Shown here piece after piece: positions 24,413-37,350 of a stretch of DNA of 64,000 bases. The stretch comes from Valencia hispanica (taxonomy: Eukaryota > Chordata > Actinopteri > Cyprinodontiformes > Valenciidae). The position numbers and the translations under genes were made by a program. The stretch spans positions 33,777,296 to 33,841,295 of the forward strand of contig OY747703.1 of assembly GCA_963556495.2 (NCBI GenBank), in the 5' to 3' direction. Positions within the stretch are counted from its first letter, which is position 1; each line of letters begins with the position of its first letter. The notes beneath the pieces are model-generated. The model ran no database searches and was not told where the DNA came from. It was given only the letters and a program-made list of their open reading frames with translations.

Positions 24413-26349
24413 AGAGATGGACCAATTAGTCATCCTGACCTCATTTAGCTCAGATTGGTGTTTGGCAAGTCCAATACTAAAAACACTTTTTTTGTTGTTG
24501 TTTTCAATAAAAGCGTCAAAACTAAGAACTCACTTTTATTTTTAGTCTATGGATTTATCAACCAGGAGCATGTATTCTAAAGTAATTGGATGGAGTGTTT
24601 CATAAAAGAAAATCAGATAAAGGTTAGGGACATTAAATGGGGATTACATTGTAATCTCTTTATTTTCTGTTGGATTAAAAACTGTTAACTATCATAGAAC
24701 CTAATATTCTTTTTTACTATCCTGTGTTCAAGTTAATTTAACTAAAAAACTACCCGAATCGGTTAAAATCAGAATAAAAACTGCAAATTGTATCAGACAG
24801 GAAAAGCCCTTTCTAGTTTTTCAATTAAACTGTAGTCTCTTTAATGAAGCTTATGTAACGCCTAAAAAAGATCATTTGTCACTTTGTGAAACAAATTTGG
24901 TTATCTTTTCCTACCTTTAAAGTCTCCACTGAATATTTTACTTAGTTTGTCTGACTGTGCTTTGCTTTGCTTCAGCATATTTACTTGTTTCTTTTAGAAC
25001 AAAAGCCATGGGAACAATCCAAAATCAAACCAAAAATTTATCAACTCTAGTTAACTCATTGACAACTCTCATCACTCTGCATCAGCTCTTGTTGATTCTC
25101 TTTTTTGTCTACATAATTAACTCATTCTAGTAGGCCTCTGCAGTATGAGTCATTAGATTTTTTTAAGTAATGGTTTAGGACTTCACAAATTCTAAAATAC
25201 CTTTTAAAATACACGGAATTGTACTTGTTGGCTATAAATAGCTGATGTATCAGGGATTTATACCACAGTACATGTACTTGACATGTTCAGAATACCTTTC
25301 ATAATACAACTTGGAGCATAAATGATTCTTGGTCATGCTGAAAAGTTTCACGTCAGAAAAGGGTCAAAGCAAGCCTGTTTCCATGGAAACAGAACTGCAT
25401 GAAGAAAGATGACTATTATGGTACTTGACAATCAAACCAGCATAAAAGAACAGTTTGAGGCTTGATGTTAAAATTTGCAGTGAGCACTTGTATGCTTGCA
25501 AGCGCTGTGTAGCTTTTCTTGTGTCAACAGTCTCAACAGGTGAGGAGCGATCAGTCACCCACATCCAAACTGCCTCAGCGGTTAATTATATTGAGCCAGG
25601 CCATAGCTCACTCTGTCTCAAGTTTTATATGGGGGAAACTGTTAGTGCAGCAAATAAAACGGAGAGATTTGACAACTCTATATAAGGGCTGTGGTGTATC
25701 CACTTTTGAGTTTGATAGCAGACCCATTCTAATATAACTGAATGCAGAACAGATTGAGACATGTTTTATATTATGCTGCTATGACATAAAATGAATAGTT
25801 TTTAATTTTTTTATTCTCTTTACCTGCCAGCGCTTTGCTGACTTTGCAAATGAAAAGTTAGAAATAGAAACATCTTAGACAAACAAACATTCCACGCTGA
25901 TTGACATGAGTTTCGCTGCTTGATAGTAATTATTCATCACTCATGCTTGGCATGTTCATCCTTGTGAGCTTACAATATTCTATTTCGGTATTAGCATATT
26001 TGGTAGAGTTCCTTTCGATCCAAACATTATACTCTAATATTTCTCCATAAATAACAGCAAAGCATCTATATGAATGGAGCTACTATTCTAGCGTTTATGT
26101 ATATTTCTCTTAGCTGGGCTATTTGTTAATGTTTCTTAGGCTTATGTTTTATTTTTAGATGAACTTTTTCAGTTTATTTTATCTTAACTCTACTCTAGAA
26201 CTAACCTATAACTAATCTGATCTTACTTTGGCTTTGTTTAGCTAACCTTGTTTTATTGTAACTCTTCTTATTTTAGCTGAGTTTATAAGCTGTACGCTTT
26301 AGCTCAGTCAGGTTTTAACTTATTACTTTAGGTTATCTTAGTCAGCTGG
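24413..26349. other. Intronic sequence, nothing recognised
   Basis: AT-rich intron; no gene or named repeat recognised. Confidence 0.45.
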
Positions 26350-27665
26350 GCGTGTGCTGACGAGGACCAGGGGACAGGAACACATTACACCAGTTTTAAA
26401 GTCATTGCGTTGGCTCCCTGTGTGTTTTAGGATCATTTTTAAGGTCGTTTTATTAGTTTATAAATGTCTTAATGGTCTTGGTCCATCTTATTTATTCTAC
26501 CTTCTTTTGAAGTAAGAGCCCTCGGGGTCCCTGAGGTCCTCTGGTACTGGCCTTTTAGTTGTTCCATAAGCCAGAACCAAGACTTATGGCGAAGCCTCGT
26601 TCTACCACTACGGCTCTCATCTGTGGAACAGCCTGCCAGAGAACCTCAGGGCCGCAGAAACTGCTGAAGTTTTTAAAAGAAGCTCAAAACCTGCCTTTTA
26701 GCTTGGCTTTTAATTGAGTTATTTTATTTATTTATCTATTTTTTTTCTTATCTCTTTTTATTCTTTATTTATTTATTTACTTTATTTTACTTTACTTTTA
26801 TATTTTCAATTATTGTTATTTTCATTATTATTTATCTGTTTATTTGTATGTTATAATTTTTATTATTATTACAATTATTATTATGTGTTGCTGAAGTGTT
26901 TTTACGTATTGTTTTATACAGGCTAACTCCAGTGTTTCCTTTTTGGGGATCCTTCTCGCTGGGAGCTCTGCCAGTTTAGCCATGGAGTTTGAACTTGCAC
27001 AATTGCTGAGAATTCCACTATTATATGAGCATTACTTTGGTCCACTAAGTTTTGTGTTCCAGTGGGAGGAATGTGTGGTTTGGTTGTCTGTGAATTGTTT
27101 TTATTTTTGGATTGATGATTAAGAGTTTGTCTGTTGTAACTGTTTTTATTATATTTTGTACACTACTGCAAAACAAATTTCCCTTTGGGACCATAAAGCT
27201 GAAGTGAAGTGAAGTGAAGGTACAGTAGCAGCCATTAGGATCGCTTTTGTCGTGGTGGACGGGGCTCTGCATTGCAGCCTTATGGCTGTGCTGTGGATAA
27301 CTGCCTGCCCTGATCACGGCGGTCCCTGTAGTGACTCTTCTGTGGCTGTGGGATAGCTTTCAGTGTGGATGGATCTCCCAAATATTGTTTTCTCACAGTA
27401 GTTGCATTCTAGATGTTTATTTTTATTTATTTTATTTATATTTTATTTATGTTCACTTAAAGACATAGGAACGGTTCAATCAGTGTTTTTGCAGTGAAGC
27501 GGCAGGGGACAGGGTGTGTATGTGTCTTGTGTGAGCTGAGAGTTTACCTGGTTGTGTATGATCGATTTTGCTTTAAATGTCTTTTCTTTGTTAATTCTTC
27601 TATTTTAAACATGTAAAGCACTTTGTGCTTATTTTATCATAAAATAAAACTCAATATGCAATAGT
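26350..27665 (+). mobile_element. 5'-truncated L2-clade LINE with degraded C-terminus
   Basis: 26360-26715 encodes, with two in-frame stops, the LINE C-terminal tail: HITPVLKSLRWLPVCFRI, then KCLNGLGPSYL and GSHLWNSLPENLRAAET, as in the L2 copy at 1-2577. A T-rich 3' UTR follows. Around 26930-27220 an extra block ends in AAATTTCCCTTTGGGACC plus GAAGT repeats, which looks like another LINE 3' end inserted in or joined to this UTR. The L2-type tail then reads CATGTAAAGCACTTTGTGCT (about 27611-27630). Confidence 0.75.
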
Positions 27666-27673
27666 CTTGTGCT

Positions 27674-28445
27674 GAGGAGATGTGTATTGGCAAGAATCTG
27701 GTGATACGATATGTATCACAATACAAGGGGGACGATACGATATATTGCGATGCTATGAGTAAGACTATATATAGTGATTTTTAAAACTGAATTTAACTGT
27801 AGAAACATTGTCAAAGGATTCTAAACACTCCAACCTGTTTCATACTTTAACACATCCAGTTTTATTACTAGATCTAGTTGATCCACTGGAACGAAGGTAA
27901 AAACAGCCACAAACTACCAGTCATACTTTTGCTCCAAAAATTACTGTCATAAATTGTTCCATTCACATTCTAAAAAGTTACTTCACACTGCCTTATGCAT
28001 CGCTAAGAAAACTATCCTCCTGAACTGGAAAAATAAAAATGCTCTTAATATTAATCATTACAGAGATCTTCTGCTGGACCACATTGGTCTTGAGACAATC
28101 TATGCCTCCACATCTGATCGATCTCTCTGGACCCCCTTGATCAGCTCCATCACCTAGTAGGGGTGGGGGGCCCTTGATTTTGTCTTATGGGACATTGTTG
28201 CGGATGTAGGGCGTTTTGGGGTTGGGGGCCTCTATGGGGGGTCCTTGGGGGTGGGATTGCTTTGTGGATGGGGTCCTAGAAGCTATGGCCCCCACCTGGG
28301 GTTGGACTTTGGTGGTTGTGGGTGGTGACGGCTGCATGCGGTGCCATAGGGGGGTTGCACTGGCGGAGGAAAAAAAAAATCGATACAATATCGTGACATA
28401 AAATATTGTGATATATCGGTATATCGATATTTTCTTACATCCCTA
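27674..28445 (-). mobile_element. hAT-like MITE (same family as 18102-18516) split by an L1 insertion
   Basis: The left end GAGATGTGTATTGGCAAGAA and the right end ATATTTTCTTACATCCCTA are the two termini of the family at 18102, reversed. Homology runs to about 27975 (CCATTCACATTCTAAAAA) and resumes at 28380 (TCGATACAATATCGTGACAT). The inserted block is an L1-type 3' end with its poly-A. Confidence 0.75.
27976..28379 (+). mobile_element. L1-type LINE 3' end, inserted in a MITE
   Basis: An open frame ending at 28157 reads KLLHTALCIAKKTILLNWK, then SLWTPLISSIT, the usual C-terminus of fish L1-type ORF2 proteins. A G-rich 3' UTR follows (28160-28370, GGGGTGGGGGGCCC and similar), ending in a poly-A run (28370-28379). 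This is a strongly 5'-truncated copy of about 400 bases. Target duplications are not clear because both junctions are A-rich. Confidence 0.75.
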
Positions 28446-28879
28446 CTTCTTTGTATCTAATAGTATGGTTAAAACATTCATGAACAACAGCCATGCATAC
28501 TTCTGCCTTTGATAAGATTATTAACTAGTTTACATTTCAATAAAATTGATCTATTAGACTGAGCTCTTCTTGTTGAGCTTCGATAAAAATATACTACTAC
28601 TATAAATTATTTTCCCCAATCCAGTTCAAAGCACAAACCTAAGATCTGAGAAAAGTCTGATAACTTATGTTTTTTTGTTTGTTTTTATTCAGTGGCATTT
28701 TCTTCAGTTTCCTGTGGTAGTAAAAATACTTCTACAATTCTAATGACATTACCTCAAATTCCTAAATTGGTCCATCATTTGCTTTAGCAAATTCATATTC
28801 TTTTGCCTACAACAGTAAATGGGTACCAGCCTGCGTCCGTTTTTTTAGGCAGAAAATCTATTGATATTATAATAAGGTT
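28446..28879. other. Intronic sequence, nothing recognised
   Basis: Short AT-rich gap between the MITE and the next SINE-like copy. Confidence 0.4.
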
Positions 28880-29145
28880 GTAGGGCTGGACAGTGGCACA
28901 GTTGGTAGCACTGTTGCCTTCATCCCACAGTTCAAAAACATGAGTTTTAGGTTAACTTACCTTTCTAAATTGCCCTTAGGTATGAGTGTGTATGGTTGTT
29001 TGTCCCGTGTTCCTCTGTGTTGCCCTATGATGGACTGGCGACCTGTCTAGGTTGTACCCTCATGCGCGATGACTGCTGGAGATAAGCACCAGCCCCCCCC
29101 CCCCCCCGGTATAGATAATGGAGGGATGGAAGATGGATGGGAATG
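28880..29145 (+). mobile_element. SINE-like short retroposon with GGAT-type tail
   Basis: The blocks GTGGCACAGTTGGTAGCACT, TTCAAAAACATGAGTTTTAG, TAAATTGCCCTTAGGTATGA, GATGGACTGGCGACCTGTCT and GATAAGCACCAGC follow the order of a ubiquitous fish SINE-like repeat, with an internal deletion after the head. It ends with a C-run (29092-29107) and a short GGAT-rich tail. Confidence 0.75.
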
Positions 29146-30387
29146 ACTTCCAGATGCACCATCCCTTTGTCCAGGTCCAGAGGTCTGACTTACAGTGTCA
29201 CAGATGATTTAACACCTGCTACTTAATAGGCAACGGTTCTGAGATAACATCCATTTATGACAAGACTTATATATGTAATTGTTCTTCTGAGAGCAAGAAA
29301 GAATGGATCTGAGAAACGATGTCATCATTGGTCATAATTTATCTTTCTGCTGGTACCTTGAGGTTGTAAAAATTTAGGATCAAAGCTGCTTTGGTGCTTT
29401 TTAAAAACTTCATATTGTGCAGATAAGTGGGCTGCAATCAAATTAACAAATTAACTCAAATTACCCTTTGCATGGAGACTTGTGCGCTGATAACTACCCA
29501 CAGTTGAAGGGCACCAATGAAGACTACCAAATCAGTGGAAGTAATTAGGAAACAATAATAGACCGTTGGGGTTTTAAATTATTTGACATGATTCTGGTTA
29601 TTAAACAGCAGCAACAAATTTAAATGAAGTATAAAGATGAATAAGAGTTAATGAAGCCAGCCACGGTTATTTCACTAAGAAAGGCATAAACCATGACAGG
29701 TGTTCTTATGGGTTATGAAACTGTGTGCAAATCCTTATTGTATGCTTTTCACAAAGGTAATTGTTGTTAGGATTGATGGAGGGAACGAATCCTAATTCTT
29801 CCATTAATTGTTGCATTTTTCAAATGTGCTTTGCCTTGTGAAAGTTACAATGACTGTTTGTATTAAGCTTTTGGGCAGTCCAGCTGCATCTCCACCCATT
29901 CTGTTGAGAAAAAAGAACATTATTCATATTGTCCCAGTGCAAATATTAGTGTATTAGTGGACATTGATAAATGCACTCTCTGAAGGCTGTTTGGCATGGA
30001 AACCAAGAGTGGTAAAATTGGCCTAATGGTTGTCAAGGTCAATGATACATGGGGACAGAGCATATCATTGTCAGCAGGACAAAAGAAAGAACTATTGGCA
30101 TTTTCATTTTACAGAATGTAATTTTTATATGTGGTATTACAATACTTTCAGCTGAGCTTCCTTGGTCATAGAAGTTTTTATACATTACTGTTATTGTCGG
30201 GGACATTAATAACAGTGACTTTGTGCCACTGTTGGAAATGTCTCTTCCATATATAACTCCCAACTGGTTTTTACTCTTGAGTGATTCAGAATTATTAGAT
30301 TAAAAGTTTCATTTTTCTCTGTGCTTGGTTTGTGGAAACGGTGAGACATTTGTTTAGCTTGGTTTGGAGTAAGATACTATTTTAGGT
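29146..30387. other. Intronic sequence, nothing recognised
   Basis: No gene or repeat recognised. The minus-strand open frame at 30039-30263 has no identifiable domain. Confidence 0.4.
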
Positions 30388-30750
30388 TTAGAGTTGTGCT
30401 CCGTGAGATGTTCTAAGGTTGAGATATTGTTTTATAACCTAACCCTACTTTAATCATTTCCACAACTTTTTTTCTGAATTGTCTGCTGTGTTTGCTAATG
30501 ATCTAAGGCCTTCACAGAAGAACTGGATTTAGACTGAGCTTATACTATACACATTTGGACTTTATCACTCAGATAATGTTTTTTAAAGATAACAGGTTAA
30601 ACTGTTGTCCCTTGCTTAAGCTGCTGCCCCCACGACCCGACCCCGGATAAGCGGAAGAAAATGGATGGATGGATGGATGAATGGTTAAACTGGATTTTTT
30701 TAGGGTATCAGAATTAGGGGGCATGATATAAATGGAGGATACACAGTGTG
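30388..30750 (-). mobile_element. Tc1-like transposon fragment split by a SINE tail
   Basis: TTGTGCTCCGTGAGATGTTC, TATAACCTAACCCTACTTTA and CTTCACAGAAGAACTGGATT match the Tc1-like family of 7900-8800. The family sequence resumes at about 30693 (GGTATCAGAATTAGGGGGCA) after the insertion at 30605-30692. Confidence 0.7.
30605..30692 (+). mobile_element. 5'-truncated SINE-like tail with 10-bp target duplication
   Basis: The insert reads CTGCCCCCACGACCCGACCC, then GGATAAGCGGAAGAAAATGG and GGAT repeats, the 3' end of a common fish SINE-like family. GGTTAAACTG occurs directly before (30595-30604) and directly after it (30683-30692), a perfect 10-bp target-site duplication. It lies within the Tc1-like remnant and so is the younger of the two. 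Confidence 0.8.
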
Positions 30751-33700
30751 ATTTTATTTTATTTTTTAAAGTTTTGTGGCCACAGTGACCTTTATTTGAA
30801 AATGAATAGTAAGGGGGTAAGCAGTGGTGGAAGACACCGGGACAGGACTCAAACTTGAGACAACCGCGTCAAGGACTGAGGCCTCAGCACATGGGGTGTC
30901 TGCACCAACCACCACGCTACGCGACGATGCTTTTTATTTTATTTTCATGTAAAAAAAAACTAAGTCTATTGTTTTCCCTTAACAATTATGCACTGCTTTT
31001 TAATTTCATATAAAATACAAATAAAATGTACACTAATTTGTGGCTGTAATATAACTAATGTAATATAAGTGTGAAAAATATATAAGATATTTTTACTATA
31101 TATCAGTTTGTTCTATGTTTCTGGTTTTATTTTTATATACTTTTCTGTTAGATCTTATCCTTACACCTGCCAAAACTTCAACAGCCCCACTACGCATCAT
31201 TCATCTTATTTATTTTTGGCTTTTAAAAATATTTTAGCTGACATTAAAGCACGTACTATAACCCGACTCTGCTGATTTGTGTCATTGCAGAGAATATGTG
31301 AGTGTGGAAATGTATTATGGAAAGGAGTCATGTTGACAACTTCTCTTTGACATAAAACATGCAGCCAGAGCACGCTCAATTATGATGCGATTAGTTAATT
31401 CGACGAAGATGTGGAAAGTGAATTATGGGTGTATCTCATTCCGCACCACTAATGGATGGAAAATACCTCCATCTCCGACCTCATCCTCCCCACACCCTTT
31501 AACCAGAATGCGTCTCATAATTTCCAACTTGTGCATTCTGAAGCGAATAGATTTAGCATCTCGGATTTATTTTGTCTTTCCATTTGGCTTTCTTTGGCTG
31601 TCTCAGTTGTAATTTACTGCAAGGTTGTTATCGTTACTGTAACAAAAACAGCCAGCACGCTTCTGTATTTATGGGTGCTATCTTCCTGACCTTCTTAGCG
31701 CCCGTCACTTTAGAAAGAATGCTTATTTAAAAACAACCTTTCCCCATAAAATGTCTCATCAAGCAGCTTTTTTTGCCCATCTGAAATACTGGAGGAGCCC
31801 TTTAAGTACTTCTTGAATTCTGATGTCACTTCACGGTGGGTTGAAATTCAAATTACCTTGAACAGAAAAGTCAACAGTTTTTCCAGAGAACAGGGAGCGT
31901 GATTATCTGGCAGCTCAATTACTGTCTCCAAAAAAACTGAGCGGCTCCCTCAGTTGCACGCATCGTACTGAAGTGTACCCACACTGTAAAACCGGCATAA
32001 CAAATCTCTTTAATACAGATGCAGAGGGGCTCGCCAAAGAATGTGCTGTTCGTTACTCGGCGACAGAGCAGGAAGTTCATTGCTTTTCCACACAACTCAA
32101 TAGTAAATGGGTTTCCCATTAGCAACAGTCAGGTGCATGTTTTTTTCTGTACTTTAATATTGCCTGTTAACAGTGTGAAAAGTGCTAAAAACCCGTTCTG
32201 AATGTTTGAATATGTGGGAACAGGTGAAGTCCTTTTTAACAATAGCTGTGAAGAAGCCAAAAGTTGTTGTTGATGAGACAGTATCGGCCACAGAGCATAC
32301 ACCCTACTTGTTTATTTAGTTTTCCAGTTCATCTTTCTTTTGTCACAATTGCTTTTGTTTGGATGAACTCATTTTCTACCTTCTCATCATACCGGGTCCG
32401 AATGTAAATGCACCGCCTGCTATTATAGCTCTCTGCTAAATATGCTTGGGAAATCCATTGTGCAATGTTCTTTCCCTTCTACAGCAAATGTTATGAAAAA
32501 GATTTGAGCATGCAGTGTACAACACATTGTAGTGAAATAAAGAGCTAGTGTATATGAAACTCCCTCATTGTGAATTTTGCTGAGTAGTTGTGCCATATTA
32601 TCATTGAATGCCGCTGAATATAAAAACAGATCAATATTTGTGGTGACATGGTATACAAAAGGCTTGCATTTATTTTCCCACCAGTTTTTTTGTTGAATTA
32701 TGCTATTGTGATTTGAGAAACATGTTTTTTTTTCCTGTGTTGTGTTCTTTGCTGTGTACTGAAAGCATCAGATCATCTGGTCTAATTTCTCTGCTTTGCA
32801 CTGCCTTTAAATATGCTGTAAAAATCACTTCATCAGTCTGCCAGTGGACAGCGGAGCTCTGGTTTTACATCATCTTCTGTCAGCAGCTGCTTGTGAAGCT
32901 CTACAGACACTTCTTCATAAAGCAGCTTATTATCTCCAACATCATCTGATTTATTTTCCAGTTCTTTACTGTGCTATGTTTCAGGTAATCTGCAGATTTG
33001 ACAACCCCATATGCTATTTAGACAGCCTTTGTTATTGTTGTTTTTTTTTAAATTTCCATAAAAGATTGATTAAAACAAATCATTAAAATATTAAAACACT
33101 CAATTAAGCCCAGTGAGGGGGGATGTCTTTACTCAACTCACTTTGGCAACGACTGACACATCAAAATAAATATCAGTTTCTGAAAAGGATAAGCATTGAT
33201 GCTGAAAGACAATCAGATATGATTTTAGGCTTCAGAAATAATGTGAAACGTAGTTATGTCCTCTTATGATCTGTAATATTTCATTAGTTGATAACATTCA
33301 GGTCTTTCCCTCCCTTACAGCAGAAAATTAGCACTTAGAAATTGACAGGAAGACAACTAATGAGCTTTCAAGGATTTAAAATCGTATAATGATATTAATT
33401 ATATTTTACCTCCGTTGTTGTCAAGGCAGATGTATACTGGTATACATAACTAAAGTGCAGGTCATACACCTTATATTTTAAAGATGAAAGAACTCGTATG
33501 ACAATACTATTCTATTTTATGAAATCTAAGATTGGGACTGGGTTGGACAAGGTGAAGCTGGCTGGCAAAAGAAAAACACTCAAGTATTTTCAGACATGCT
33601 GCAGTTTCATATCAAATGAGAATTAATAATTCTTGATATAAAGTGACAGAGGGACTTAAAATGGTTTATATTTCCTGATAATAGATTTTTTTCCCACTTA

Positions 33701-34772
33701 ATATCTGCTAAATCATTAAGACCTGTTGAATCATACACTATAGTCTCTTTTGTAATCTTGTGTATATTCTTTGATACAGTGAATTCAGTGCTCGAGAGAT
33801 GGAGACTGAAAACTGCTTAATGTTGCTTCTAGTAGTAACGCTTCTCGTCCCCCAACAAACATCTAAACAGGATATACAGAAAATGATACAGGTTTAATTT
33901 CCGTGCCATATAATTTGAAACAGCTGATCTTTAATCATCAGATAATAAAAGTGCTGTTTCAACAAGACAGGAACATATTAATTTACCAGTTAAATATTGG
34001 TATGTTTGCAGCATAATTACACGAGATACATTACTACGGTATTTCCTTCTCTCCAATCTGCTGTTAGCTATCCAGTTAAACGACGGAGATACATCTCCTG
34101 CCTTGCTGATAACCATCTTGTCTCCCACCCTCTCCCCACCTCTGATCTTCTTGGTTCTCCTGCTCGTCTTCTGCTTGCATGGCCTTGCTGGAGGCCTGCT
34201 GCTCCTCTGGGGAAAAAGTGGTGTGTATAAGCCTTCTGGGTGGATCTATATACATGCTCAGATCTCCAGGTGCTTTTAGTCTATGTTTCATTCTTTATGT
34301 GTCGGAATTTTCTTGATAAAATGCAAAGTCAGAAAAAGTTTGAATGATACAAGAAATGTAACAAATAAGAGAAATAATTGACATTGGGGTTCTGTATGGT
34401 GGTCGATCCTTAATGTTTCTGAGCTCACATAATTTGGTTTTGCTTCTGGACAGTGTTATTTTAGCCTTCTTTTTATGCAGCAAAGATTTAGGTGATATCT
34501 GTTTAACAAAGTATGCTAACCCACTGTGGTTTGTGTGGGTTGGTGACGATTGCTCTTTTTTGATGTTTGGCAATCTGATGGATAAGAGGTCATAGGGATC
34601 CATTCCCACTAATCTTTGCCTTTGCACTCAATTTTGCTCCAGAATTCTTCAGTTTACAGTAGGACTAGCAGAAGCAGATTGCTTTCAGTTTTTCTCTGTG
34701 AAACCTGTTTTTAGCTAGAGTCCCACAATATATTGATTCACATTTTTCACTGCAAAATGTCGATTACTAAGA
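30751..34772. other. Intronic sequence, nothing recognised
   Basis: About 4 kb without a recognised gene or element. 31260-32200 is less AT-rich and has several short open frames, none with a domain. Confidence 0.45.
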
Positions 34773-34823
34773 TCAGGTATGGGCATCAAGGGCAGTCAGT
34801 CAGGTATGGGCATCAAGGGCAGT
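34773..34823. repeat. Two-copy tandem repeat, 27-bp period
   Basis: TCAGGTATGGGCATCAAGGG continuing CAGT is present at 34773 and again at 34800, identical over 24 bases with a three-base spacer. Confidence 0.95.
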
Positions 34824-35108
34824 GAAGGTCCATCCCACTGGCCAAATATATATTTTTGCAGGCAGAGTATATATGCATAGCACATGAATATATTAGCCTA
34901 TCAAACAGTGCATTCATCAACCCTTTGTGTGACATCTTAAACATAGAAAAGAAGAAAAGTAATGAGGAAAAAATGGTATGATTGAAATCAATAGGAGTCT
35001 TGCAATATTAAAACGTTATACTGCAATTTCTCATCTTCCTAATATTGTGCAGTCTTGGATGATCTGCTTTTATTGATTGATGGTTCCATGAAGAAGATTG
35101 ATAGACCA

Positions 35109-35333
35109 CAGGGTCTCCAACTCCAATTTTGCAGAACCGCTATCCGATAACTTTCAGCCGTATCGCTGTTCCTACATACCTGAATCAAATAAATGGTTCA
35201 TTCACAGGCCTCTGCAGAACTTGATGACATGCTGAAGAGGTAGCACTGCCATTTGATTTGAGTGTGTAAGACCAGAGATGCATCTAAGAGTTGCAGAACA
35301 GTCACTCATGAAGACTGGAGTTTAAGACCCCTG
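35109..35333. mobile_element. hAT-type MITE, about 225 bp, both ends present
   Basis: The left end CAGGGTCTCCAACTCCAA and the right end ACTGGAGTTTAAGACCCCTG form imperfect terminal inverted repeats of the family whose half copy sits at 8908. The interior has the expected CTGAATCAAATAAATGGTTC and CCTCTGCAGAACTTGATGAC blocks. No 8-bp target duplication is visible. Confidence 0.72.
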
Positions 35334-35933
35334 TGATGCAGAGTGGATCTTGTTTGAGGTAATTTGGGTGCTCCTCTGGTTTTTTGATTGTGGAAAGAAA
35401 TAAGATGCTTGTCGCTCTGTGTTTCAAGCTCCACATATGGTGATAAGGTATGAATCATGACAGAAAGACCTTGATACTGTAACAAGGGGCTATAAAGAGC
35501 TCTTCTTATAGGGTGGACGGACTCAGCCAGAAAGGGGGAAGAGCTCCATCATCCAACTGGAACTCAAGAAAAAAAAACGAATATCCTCACCACCTCGGTA
35601 AAAAAAAATCTCTGTTCACAGCTTACCGCATTAGTGTGTTGTGAAAGCACATTCATAGACATGCCAAACCTGTAGGGTGCAGTATTTCCCCCAAATCCTA
35701 TCCACTCAAGAGTAACTTTCTATGTTCTAACTTCTACATAGAGCAGTAATTGAGCTTGTAAAAACAAGCAAGCAAAAAGCACTTGGACAGTCGATGATGC
35801 CAACACAGCTCTGAGGGCATAAATGCTTTTTCTGAGTGTAAACACCAGTCGCACAAGTGATGTCGGACCATTTTTGTCGCGGAAAGTGGCCTGCTATGTG
35901 TGTCTTCCTACTGGACCGTTTTTCTCAAAGACC
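35334..35933. other. Intronic sequence, nothing recognised
   Basis: No gene or repeat recognised between the MITE and the GGAT tract. Confidence 0.4.
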
Positions 35934-35976
35934 GGATGGATGGATAGATGGATGGATGGATGGATGGATGGATGGA
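35934..35976. repeat. GGAT tetranucleotide repeat
   Basis: About ten GGAT units with one AGAT interruption. It follows ACC and may be the tail of a lost SINE-like copy. Confidence 0.95.
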
Positions 35977-36189
35977 GAGTTTAAGTCATTCAAAGGTTTC
36001 TAAGACTTAATGACAGACTTGAGAGTTTTTGGACATCTTTTCTCCTTACTGACCCAACCTTTGTAACTTAATTATCAATAACTGAATTACTGGCTTTATA
36101 AAATACATTTCATAGTTTTGTTTAATATAAATTATTTTTAGATTTGTGGTTGTTATCCTTTCTGTCCTCTTATTAAAAAGCAAAGGAAT

Positions 36190-37258
36190 TGCCAGTTGTC
36201 AACTTAAAAAGAGAGATCACATTTCTCCTGTTTTAGCTTCCCTTCATTGGCTCCCTGTTAAATCCAGAACAGAATTTAAGATCCTTCTTCTTACATACAA
36301 AGCCCTTAATAATCAGCTCCATCATACATCAGAGATCTAATTGTTCCATATGTTCCTAACAGAGCACTTCGCTCTCAGACTGCAGGTTTACTTGTAATTC
36401 CTAGGATTTCTAAAAGTAGAATGGGAGGCAGATCTTTTAGTTATCAGGCTCCTCTCCTGTGGAACCAGCTCCCAGCTTTAGTCCGTGAGGCAGACACTCT
36501 GTTTACTTTTAAGGCCAGGCTTAAAACTTTCCTTTTTGATAAAGCTTATAGTTAGAGTGGCTTAGGTCCTCCTGAGCTATCTCTGTAGTTATGCTGCTAT
36601 AGGCTTAGACTGCTGGAGGACAGATTTACCAATTTTCTTCACTCTGCTACTTCCTTTTCTACTACTACTCTCCAGTTGTATTACAGTACATTCTGCTATT
36701 TCGACTGTTAACTTTGTGTTCTCTCAGTGTTTTTCTCTCCATAGAAGATATACCTGGTCTGGTATCCTGCTTGGCTGCAATGCCCTGTTGGACGGGGGGC
36801 ATCGACTGGGATGATGCTCCCAGTAACTGGACATCCACTGTGTCCTGTTATCAAGTTTTTACTTTCTGTAACATAGAAAGTTCTCTTATATCAGATCTTC
36901 TGTTCCTTCTGTGTTCTGCTCTGTCTTCTCAAACCCCCAGACGGTTGTGGCAGATGGCCGCTCCTACTGAGCCTGGTTCTGTTGGAGGTTTCTTCCTGTT
37001 AAAGGGGAGTTTTTCCTCTCCACCGACGCTACATGCTTGCTCAGTATGAGGGATTGCTGAAGGATTGCTGTGGTTGGAAAGTCTGCCCAACCTCACGCTA
37101 ATGACTGACGCAATCTGCTGGGATTCCTTACATAGGAAACTTTTTAACTGATTGGAATGTTTGTATAAATGTATTGAAATGACTTCTTGTTAAGTGCCTT
37201 GAGATGACATCTGTTGTGAATTGGCGCTATATAAATAAACTGAATTGAATTGAATTGA
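36190..37258 (+). mobile_element. 5'-truncated L2-clade LINE (same subfamily as 4262-6444)
   Basis: The coding tail starts KKRDHISPVLASLHWLPVKS and runs, with a break after NNQ, to ARLKTFLFDKAYS ending at 36555. The 3' UTR (36556-37258) is co-linear with that of the minus-strand copy at 4262-4967. It ends with GCCTTGAGATGACATCTGTT, GGCGCTATATAAATAAACTG and GAATT repeats. Truncation point is near 36185-36200. Confidence 0.92.
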
Positions 37259-37269
37259 ACTGTGTTATA

Positions 37270-37350
37270 TTTATAGTTTGGAATCAGAGTCCTTTATTGT
37301 CATTATACATCAGATGTCACAACTTATACATACAGCAATCAAGAGTTCCC
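37270..37350 (-). mobile_element. Possible LINE 3' end scrap
   Basis: GGAATCAGAGTCCTTTATTG followed by TCATTATACATCAGATGTC reads, reversed, as a LINE terminal region ending in CAATAAAGGACTCTGATTCC. It is short and weak. Confidence 0.35.

Noticed and set aside
26714..26926. Frame rich in Phe, Leu and Tyr resembling a membrane protein
   Set aside because: Low-complexity T-rich LINE 3' UTR; the hydrophobicity is a by-product of composition.
28185..28401. Gly- and Trp-rich frame on the plus strand, Pro-rich on the minus strand
   Set aside because: It lies in the G-rich 3' UTR of the L1-type insertion.
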